Below are positions 7,223 to 12,070 of a stretch of DNA of 12,070 nucleotides, in pieces; the first letter of the stretch is position 1, and each line of letters begins with the position of its first letter. The stretch is from T1Sed10-49 sp046498405 (GTDB lineage Bacteria > Actinomycetota > Nitriliruptoria > Euzebyales > Egibacteraceae), in the NCBI GenBank assembly GCA_046498405.1, contig JAWOAS010000055.1, positions 1 through 12,070 of the forward strand, in the 5' to 3' direction. The translations under genes and the position numbers were made by a program. The notes under the pieces are model-generated. The model saw nothing but the letters and a program-made list of their open reading frames with translations. It was not told the origin of the DNA and made no database searches.

Positions 7223-7236
7223 GTGATTGAGATCAC
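7223..7236. promoter_or_regulatory. CRP/FNR-like palindrome between divergent nadE and asnB
   Basis: GTGATTGAGATCAC is a perfect inverted repeat (GTGAT, 4-nt centre, ATCAC). It fits the CRP-type core GTGA-N6-TCAC, and its TGAT-N4-ATCA heart also fits FNR-type sites. It stands out as an AT-richer patch in a very GC-rich intergenic region about 80 nt from each start codon. TTGAGA (7227-7232) inside it could serve as the -35 of asnB, with a weak GGCTAT at 7251-7256. If so, a bound regulator would overlap that promoter. The regulator is not encoded in this window. Confidence 0.4.
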
Positions 7237-7302
7237 GCGCGGGGGGTACGGGCTATGGCGGTCTGCCCGCGAAGGCTCACGACAGGTGGTGTCCCCCTCA
7301 CG

Positions 7303-8823
7303 ATGTGCGGAATCGTGGCCGTTCACGGCCGTTGCCCCGCAACCGACCCCGATCTCGAGACGATGCTCGACGCGCTGGCCCACCGCGGCCCCGACGGCGC
7401 CGGCGCCATCGACGTGGGCGCGAGTTGGCTCGGCCACCGTCGTCTCGCCATCGTCGACGTCGACGGCGGCGACCAGCCGCTGTCCGCGACCGACGGCAGG
7501 CTCCACCTCGTCGGCAACGGTGAGGTCTACAACCACACCGAGCTGCGCCGGCGCCTGCCCGCCGGGGCGCTGTCGACCCGCTCGGACAACGAGGTCGCGC
7601 TGGCCCTCTACCGCGCCGAGGGGCTTGCCGGCCTCGCCCGCCTCGAGGGGATGTTCGCGATGGCGATCGCCTCGGCCGACGGCGACTTCGTCGCGCTGCG
7701 CGATCCCGTGGGGATCAAGCCGCTGTACTGGGCCCAGCGCCAGGGCACGACGCTCTTCGCCTCCGAGCTCAAGGCCTTCGACGCCGACTGGCGTCCCCAC
7801 GTCGAGGAGTTCCCCGCCGGGCACGCCTGGACCCCCGAGGGCGGGCTCACCCGTCTGCTGCCCGAGCCCGTCCCCGCTGCGGCCGAGCTGCGTCCCCTCG
7901 GGCAGGACACCCCGCCGGATGAGGTCCTCGGCGCGATCCGCGACACGCTCGTCGACGCCGTCGAGCGGCGGATGATGGCCGACGTGCCCGTGGGGGTCTT
8001 CCTCTCCGGCGGGCTCGACTCGAGCCTCGTCGCGGCGATCGCCGCGCGCGCCCTCGAGCCGGGTCAGACGCTGCACACCTTCGCCGTGGGCATGGCCGGC
8101 TCGGCCGACCTCGCCGCGGCCCGCCAGGTCGCCGACCTGCTCGGCACGACCCACCACGAGGACGTCTACAGCGCCGCCGAGCTCACCGAGGCCCTGCCCG
8201 ACGTCGTGCGCTGCATCGAGTCCTTCGACCCGATGCTCGTGCACTCCGCGGTGCCGAACTACCTCCTCGCGCGCGTCGCCGCGCGCCACGTCAAGGTCGT
8301 GCTCACCGGCGAGGGCGCCGACGAGCTCTTCGCCGGCTACGACCACCACCGCGAGCTCGAGGCGCCCGCGGCCCTGCACGCCGAGCTCGTCGCCGGCGTC
8401 GAGGGCCTGCACAACCTCAACCTCCAGCGCGCCGACCGCACCGCCATGGCCCACGGCCTCGAGGCGCGCGTGCCGTTCCTCGACCTGCGGATGGTCCACC
8501 TCGCCCTCTCGCTGCCCGCGCGCTGGAAGCAGGTCACCGCCGAGCGGCGCGAGAAGTGGATGCTGCGGCGGGCCTTCGACGGCTGGCTGCCCGAGCAGCT
8601 GCTGTGGCGGGGCAAGGAGCAGTTCGGCGACGGCACCGGCGCGAGCGCGGTGCTGCGCGAGGTCGCCGAGGCCACCGTCGACGAGGACCGCTTCCGCGCC
8701 CGGCGCGGCGAGGCCCACCCGCCGCTGCGCAGCCGTGAGGAGGTCGCCTACTGGCAGCTCTTCCGCGAGCACCTCGACGGCGTCGACGTCGACGACACGA
8801 TCGGCCGCTTCGCCGTGGCCTGA
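7303..8823 (+). CDS. asnB: Asparagine synthetase, glutamine-hydrolysing
   Basis: The enzyme converts aspartate, glutamine and ATP to asparagine, glutamate, AMP and pyrophosphate in the cytoplasm. The product is 506 residues. The start is fixed by chemistry: the class II glutaminase nucleophile must be Cys2, exposed after removal of Met1, so MCGIVAVHG at 7303 is chosen over an in-frame ATG at 7255. The N-terminal domain shows HRGPDG, GHRRLAIVD and GNGEVYNH. The C-terminal ATP-pyrophosphatase domain shows SGGLDSS (235-241), GEGADELFAGY and AHGLEARVPFLD. The final block, RGKEQFGDG, resembles the KEQFSDG of E. coli AsnB. The helical region between GEGADELFAGY and AHGLEARVPFLD is compact, which helps explain why it is shorter than the roughly 550 residues of E. 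coli AsnB. It is divergent from nadE across a 160-nt region, so two glutamine-consuming enzymes face away from a shared control segment. Only a weak AGGTGG (7284-7289) precedes the start, 13 nt away. Confidence 0.93.
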   Translation: MCGIVAVHGRCPATDPDLETMLDALAHRGPDGAGAIDVGASWLGHRRLAIVDVDGGDQPLSATDGRLHLVGNGEVYNHTELRRRLPAGALSTRSDNEVALALYRAEGLAGLARLEGMFAMAIASADGDFVALRDPVGIKPLYWAQRQGTTLFASELKAFDADWRPHVEEFPAGHAWTPEGGLTRLLPEPVPAAAELRPLGQDTPPDEVLGAIRDTLVDAVERRMMADVPVGVFLSGGLDSSLVAAIAARALEPGQTLHTFAVGMAGSADLAAARQVADLLGTTHHEDVYSAAELTEALPDVVRCIESFDPMLVHSAVPNYLLARVAARHVKVVLTGEGADELFAGYDHHRELEAPAALHAELVAGVEGLHNLNLQRADRTAMAHGLEARVPFLDLRMVHLALSLPARWKQVTAERREKWMLRRAFDGWLPEQLLWRGKEQFGDGTGASAVLREVAEATVDEDRFRARRGEAHPPLRSREEVAYWQLFREHLDGVDVDDTIGRFAVA

Positions 8824-8857
8824 GCCCGGCGCGGCCCCGCCGGCGCCCCGCCGGGCT
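8823..8857 (+). terminator. Hairpin immediately after asnB, possible terminator
   Basis: AGCCCGGCG (8823-8831) can pair perfectly with CGCCGGGCT (8849-8857) across a 17-nt GC-rich loop that can itself fold. The stem begins at the last base of the asnB stop codon. Only TTGC follows, so there is no T-tract. The position suggests an end point for the asnB transcript before the transporter operon. The remaining spacer to 8927 shows no convincing promoter: TTGCAA (8857-8862) and TACGAA (8885-8890) are 22 nt apart, too far for a normal pair. Confidence 0.4.
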
Positions 8858-8927
8858 TGCAACCGGGGGCCGGTCGTGGTGAGGTACGAAGGCACCGTCC
8901 GCACTCCGTCCGGGAGGTCGTGCGTCC

Positions 8928-9572
8928 GTGGGATGGCTCGAGTACATGATCGACAACCCTGGCCGGCTCCTCGGCCTGGGGCTCGAGCATGCGACGCTCG
9001 CGCTCATCGCCGTGGCCGCCTCCGGCGTCATCGGGGCAACCGTCGGCGTGCTGACCTACCGCCGGCCGGTGGCCGCGTCGATCGCCACCGCCGTCGCCGC
9101 GACGATGCTCACGATCCCCTCGTTCGCGCTCTTCGGGCTCGTGCTCGTCTGGTTCGGCCTCGGCAACACCGGCGTCGTCGTCACCCTCATCGTCTACGCG
9201 CTCCTGCCGATCGTCCGCAACACCATCACGGGGCTGCAGGAGGTCGACCCGGCGATCACGGAGTCGGCGCTGGGGATGGGCCTCTCGCCCCGGCAGGTCC
9301 TCCTGCGCATCGAGCTGCCGTTGGCGTGGCCGGTCATCATCGCCGGCCTGCGCGTGGCGACGATGCTCGTCGTGTCGATCCTCGCGATCGGCGCCTACAT
9401 CGGCGCCGACGGCCTCGGCAACGAGATCTTCCGGGCCTTGAGCAACATCGGCTCGGTCTGGGCCTTCGACGTCGCGATCGCCGCGACGGTCTCGATCGTC
9501 ATCGTCGCGATGCTCCTCGAGGGCTTCTGGGTGCTCGTCGACCGCCTCACGACCCCCCGCGGCCTGCGGTGA
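8928..9572 (+). CDS. Osmoprotectant ABC transporter permease (OpuCB/ProW type)
   Basis: This is one of the two membrane subunits of a glycine betaine/choline/carnitine-type importer. The 214-residue protein is almost wholly hydrophobic, with about five or six membrane helices. It carries the cytoplasmic loop that docks on the ATPase (ITESALGMGLSPRQVLLRIELP, from residue 110), a clear EAA-type motif with the invariant Gly. LLPIVRNTITGLQEVDP just before it is characteristic of the OpuC/ProW/YehW group. The size matches OpuCB (about 210-220 residues). The start is GTG at 8928, with GGGAGG (8912-8917) 10 nt upstream. A GTG at 8920 is out of frame. It is the first gene of the operon, and its stop is followed 17 nt later by the ATPase ATG. 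The exact substrate cannot be told from the permease. Confidence 0.92.
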   Translation: MGWLEYMIDNPGRLLGLGLEHATLALIAVAASGVIGATVGVLTYRRPVAASIATAVAATMLTIPSFALFGLVLVWFGLGNTGVVVTLIVYALLPIVRNTITGLQEVDPAITESALGMGLSPRQVLLRIELPLAWPVIIAGLRVATMLVVSILAIGAYIGADGLGNEIFRALSNIGSVWAFDVAIAATVSIVIVAMLLEGFWVLVDRLTTPRGLR

Positions 9573-9589
9573 CCGACCTGGAGGGCCCC

Positions 9590-10774
9590 ATGGACTCGAT
9601 GATCCGGCTCGAGGCGCTGACGAAGCGCTATCCGGGCCAGGAGGAGCTCGCCGTCGACAGCGTCGACCTCGAGATCATGCCCGGGGAGATCGTCGTGCTC
9701 GTCGGCCCGTCGGGCTGCGGCAAGACGACGACGCTGAAGATGATCAACCGCATCATCGAGCCGTCCTCGGGGCGGATCATCCTCGAGGGCGACGACGTCA
9801 CCGACGTCAACCCCGACCATCTGCGCCGGCGCATCGGCTACGTCATCCAGCAGGTCGGGCTCTTCCCCCACCAGACGATCGCGAGCAACGTCGCGACGGT
9901 GCCCAAGCTCCTCGGCTGGGACAAGGCGCGGATCACCGAGCGCGTCGACGAGCTCCTCGACATGGTGGGCCTCGACCCGCGGATCCACCGCGACCGCTAC
10001 CCCAAGGAGCTCAGCGGCGGGCAGCGCCAGCGCGTCGGGGTGGCCCGCGCGATGGCCGCCGACCCGCCGGTCATGCTCATGGACGAGCCGTTCGGCGCGA
10101 TCGACCCCATCACCCGTGACCGGCTGCAGAACGAGTTCCTCCGCCTGCAGGAGGAGATCCAGAAGACCATCGTCTTCGTCACCCACGACATCGACGAGGC
10201 GATCAAGATGGGCGATCGCATCGCGATCTTCGGCAATGAGCACCGCATCGAGCAGTTCGCCACCCCCGAGACGATCCTCTCCCAGCCCGCCAACGAGTTC
10301 GTCGACGACTTCACCGGCTCGGGCGCCTCGCTCAAGCGCCTCAACCTCGTGCGGGTCCGCGACGTCGACCTGGGGGCATGGCCGACGGCGATCTCGAGCG
10401 TGCGCCGCGAGGACGCCCTGGCCCAACTCGACGAGGTCGACCAGGCCTTCCTCCTCCTCGTCGACAGCAACGGCCGCCCGGTGCGCTGGGTCAGCCGCCG
10501 CGACCTCTCGCGCGCCGACTGGAACCAGCACGTCGGCCTGCCGGTGCGCGCGCAGGTGCCGCTCAACGCCACGCTCTCCGACGCCCTCGACGAGATGCTC
10601 ACCTCGAGCGTCGGCGTCGCGATCGTCGTCGACGACCGCGGCGCCTACGCGGGCATCGTCGACATCGACACCGTGATGACCGCGGTCAACACCCTGCGCG
10701 TCGAGACGCGCGAGCGTGTCGCCGTCGCCGCCTGGCACGCCCCGGTGGGCGCACGCGACGAGGGTGGGGCCTGA
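9590..10774 (+). CDS. Osmoprotectant ABC transporter ATPase with CBS domains (OpuCA/ProV type)
   Basis: This subunit powers betaine/choline-type import by ATP hydrolysis at the inner face of the membrane. The 394-residue product has Walker A GPSGCGKT (39-46), a Q-loop at Gln87-Gln88, signature LSGGQRQR (141-148), Walker B VMLMDEP ending at Pro167, and the H-loop His199 in VTHD. From about residue 250 it continues into a CBS-domain pair (LLLVDSNGRPVRWVSRRDL; GVAIVVDDRGAYAGIVDID). In the OpuA relative, CBS modules sense ionic strength; by inference this one may gate transport in the same way. The ATG at 9590 has GGAGG (9580-9584) 5 nt upstream. An in-frame GTG at 9569, overlapping the permease stop as GTGA, would add seven residues and is a real alternative. 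The frame stays open far upstream through asnB, but that part is a shadow. Confidence 0.94.
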   Translation: MDSMIRLEALTKRYPGQEELAVDSVDLEIMPGEIVVLVGPSGCGKTTTLKMINRIIEPSSGRIILEGDDVTDVNPDHLRRRIGYVIQQVGLFPHQTIASNVATVPKLLGWDKARITERVDELLDMVGLDPRIHRDRYPKELSGGQRQRVGVARAMAADPPVMLMDEPFGAIDPITRDRLQNEFLRLQEEIQKTIVFVTHDIDEAIKMGDRIAIFGNEHRIEQFATPETILSQPANEFVDDFTGSGASLKRLNLVRVRDVDLGAWPTAISSVRREDALAQLDEVDQAFLLLVDSNGRPVRWVSRRDLSRADWNQHVGLPVRAQVPLNATLSDALDEMLTSSVGVAIVVDDRGAYAGIVDIDTVMTAVNTLRVETRERVAVAAWHAPVGARDEGGA

Positions 10775-11577
10775 TGGCCGTCACCGGCACCGACCCGCGA
10801 CTGGCCGCCACGCAGGCGACCAGCCCCTCGCGGCTGCGCGCGCTCGTCAGCGATCCCGCCAAGGCGTGGAACACCTTCGCGATCCCGCTCATCGTCCTCA
10901 TCGCCCTGGCCGCGCTCTTCCAGTACCTCGGCGGGATCGAGCTCACCTCGCGCGAGGCGGCGCGGCTCAACCAGCCCGAGCTCGTCCTGCGTGCCCGCCA
11001 GCACGTCGTGCTCAGCGTCCAGATCGCCGCGTGGGTCATCGCCGTCGCGGTGCCGCTCGGGATCATGCTCACCCGGCCGTGGGCCAAGCGGCTCACGCCG
11101 ATCTTCGTCGCCATCGCCAACGCCGGCCAGGCGATCCCCTCGATCGGCCTGCTCACCATCCTCGCCATCGCGATCGGCGTCGGCCAGCGTGGCGCGGTCA
11201 TCGGCGTGACCGCGTACTGCATCCTGCCGGTGCTGCGCAACACCCTCGTGGGCATCGAGCAGGTCGACGACGCGATCATCGAGGCCGGGCGGGGCATGGG
11301 GATGACCCGGCAGGCGGTGCTGTGGCGCATCGAGATGCCGCTGGCGGTGCCGATCGTGCTCGCCGGGGTGCGCACCGCGCTCATCCTCGCGGTCGGCACG
11401 ATCACCCTCGGCGCCCTCGTCGGCGCCGGCACGCTCGGGGTCATCATCAACAGCGGCGTCGTCGGCTTCTCCAACGCCGTCCTCATCACCGGCGCGGTGC
11501 TGACCGCCTCGGTGGCCCTGCTCATCGACTGGGTCGCCGGCCTCGCCGAGACCCTCCTACGCCCGAAAGGCCTCTAG
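10774..11577 (+). CDS. Osmoprotectant ABC transporter permease (OpuCD/ProZ type)
   Basis: This is the second membrane subunit, pairing with the permease upstream of the ATPase. The 267-residue protein has a cytoplasmic N-terminus of about 35 residues, a first membrane helix (FAIPLIVLIALAALFQYL), and then a non-membrane stretch of roughly 30 residues before the transport helices. That stretch makes it longer than its partner. The ATPase-docking loop IIEAGRGMGMTRQAVLWRIE (from 168) has the EAA-type pattern. LPVLRNTLVGIEQVDDA just before it parallels the partner permease, as expected for paralogous halves. The start is the ATG at 10774, which overlaps the ATPase stop by one base (TGATG), with GAGGGTGGGG just upstream. 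This is tight translational coupling. The stop is TAG within CTAG. Confidence 0.92.
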   Translation: MAVTGTDPRLAATQATSPSRLRALVSDPAKAWNTFAIPLIVLIALAALFQYLGGIELTSREAARLNQPELVLRARQHVVLSVQIAAWVIAVAVPLGIMLTRPWAKRLTPIFVAIANAGQAIPSIGLLTILAIAIGVGQRGAVIGVTAYCILPVLRNTLVGIEQVDDAIIEAGRGMGMTRQAVLWRIEMPLAVPIVLAGVRTALILAVGTITLGALVGAGTLGVIINSGVVGFSNAVLITGAVLTASVALLIDWVAGLAETLLRPKGL

Positions 11578-11580
11578 ACC

Positions 11581-11618
11581 GGGGATCCTCGGGCGCCGCC
11601 CTGGGAAGGCTGATCCCT
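11581..11618 (+). other. Intercistronic inverted repeat before the binding-protein gene
   Basis: GGGGATC (11581-11587) pairs with GATCCCT (11612-11618, one G-U pair), enclosing a second small stem, GGGC / GCCC (11591-11594 with 11598-11601). It lies in the only sizeable gap (110 nt) of the transporter operon. No T-tract follows. It could act as a partial terminator or mRNA-stabilising element to set the ratio of binding protein to membrane subunits. Confidence 0.3.
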
Positions 11619-11687
11619 CCGACGCCTCCACCGACTGCGACGATCCTCGCGCGCGACGCGTCCGACACCGACGACAGGAAGGGCATC

Positions 11688-12070
11688 ATGACCTCGCTGA
11701 GAACACTGCTTCTGCTCCTCGCCGTCGCGGCGCTGCTGCTCGCGGGATGCGGGGACGACGGTGACGGCGTCGCCGCCGAGCTCGAGGGGCTCGACGGCGC
11801 CGAGGTCACCGTGGCCTCCAAGGAGTTCACCGAGCAGGTGATCCTCGGGCAGATGCTCGTCATCGCTCTCGAGGACGCCGGCGCCGACGTCACCGACGAG
11901 ACGAGCCTCGCCGGCACCGCGGTGGTGCGCGAGGCGCTCGAGACCGGCGAGATCGATGCCTACTGGGAGTACACCGGTACGGCGTGGGCCGACATCTACG
12001 GCGAGACCGAGATCGTCGCCGATCCCGACGAGCTCCTCGAGCGGGTCGCCGAGCTCGACGCCGAGGCCGG
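11688..12070 (+). CDS. Osmoprotectant ABC transporter substrate-binding lipoprotein (OpuCC/ProX type), 3' end outside the window
   Basis: This extracytoplasmic receptor captures a quaternary ammonium compound, probably betaine, choline or carnitine, and hands it to the two permeases. The first 127 residues are present. Residues 1-20 form a lipoprotein signal peptide ending in a lipobox, L18-A19-G20 before Cys21. An acidic linker (GDDGDGVAAELEG) follows. The mature domain opens with VASKEFTEQVILGQML (42-57) and SLAGTAVVREAL, and then EIDAYWEYTGTAW (88-100), all typical of the OpuAC/QAT-type binding fold. Tyr and Trp residues in YWEYTGTAW are candidates for the aromatic cage that binds the cationic head group. 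The ATG has AGGAAGGG (11676-11683) just upstream. The gene runs off the right edge. It is the last visible member of the operon, so the order is permease, ATPase, permease, binding protein. Confidence 0.93.
   Translation, partial: MTSLRTLLLLLAVAALLLAGCGDDGDGVAAELEGLDGAEVTVASKEFTEQVILGQMLVIALEDAGADVTDETSLAGTAVVREALETGEIDAYWEYTGTAWADIYGETEIVADPDELLERVAELDAEA

Noticed and set aside
5385..7226. A 613-codon open frame on the + strand antisense to nadE
   Set aside because: The composition is that of a shadow frame (Val/Asp/Gly/Arg/Ala-rich), with no domain and no ribosome binding site, while the opposite strand encodes clear NadE motifs.
7303..8823. Whether the asnB-like gene beside an osmoprotectant transporter makes the osmolyte NAGGN
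   Set aside because: The NAGGN clusters I know pair the AsnB-like amidotransferase with an acetyltransferase/ATP-grasp synthetase gene, which is not present here, and the protein keeps the ordinary asparagine synthetase motifs.
6226..8904. An 892-codon open frame on the - strand across nadE and asnB
   Set aside because: It is partly a frame-shifted reading of nadE and partly antisense to asnB, and is repetitive and motif-free.
1..12070. CRISPR arrays, tRNA or rRNA genes, insertion sequences, tandem repeats, or a phage or defence island
   Set aside because: I found no regularly spaced repeats, no cloverleaf, no transposase or integrase motifs, and no abrupt change in base or codon use. Apart from the partial unknown gene at the left edge, every gene is a recognisable housekeeping or transport gene.

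Overview
The window is very GC-rich (about 70% or more by eye), with codons ending almost entirely in C or G. It is densely packed with bacterial chromosomal genes. The SecD and SecF signature motifs (ADSS in place of the usual VDAN in SecD, GYSLYDT in SecF), the secDF-rel linkage and the long disordered N-terminus of Rel all point to an Actinomycetota (actinobacterial) chromosome, probably a lineage outside the well-studied streptomycetes and mycobacteria. I cannot name the genus from sequence alone. I see no mobile element, CRISPR array, tRNA or rRNA.

Layout. (1) Positions 1-2697, + strand: the end of an unrecognised gene, then secD and secF, tightly coupled (2-nt gap, then a 4-nt overlap). 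They encode the membrane subunits that use the proton gradient to help Sec-dependent export. (2) Positions 2698-5295, + strand: a 100-nt spacer with a GC-rich hairpin and a candidate promoter, then a bifunctional (p)ppGpp synthetase/hydrolase (rel). Its best-supported start is a non-canonical ACG codon behind a perfect Shine-Dalgarno. (3) Positions 5292-7142, - strand: a glutamine-dependent NAD+ synthetase (nadE), convergent with rel. The two genes share one palindromic CTAG as the stop codon on both strands. (4) A 160-nt divergent intergenic region with a CRP/FNR-like palindrome. (5) Positions 7303-8823, + strand: a glutamine-hydrolysing asparagine synthetase (asnB). (6) Positions 8928 to the window end, + strand: a glycine betaine/choline/carnitine-type ABC importer operon (permease, ATPase with CBS domains, second permease, substrate-binding lipoprotein cut by the window end).

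Functional picture. This is mostly housekeeping and stress physiology: protein export, stringent response, two glutamine amidotransferases (NAD+ and asparagine) divergently arranged around a shared control region, and osmoprotectant uptake. I do not see a convincing new multi-gene system. The items most worth checking are the ACG start of rel, the loss of several normally conserved motifs in the synthetase half of NadE, the unknown gene abutting secD, the shared CTAG stop, and the palindrome between nadE and asnB.
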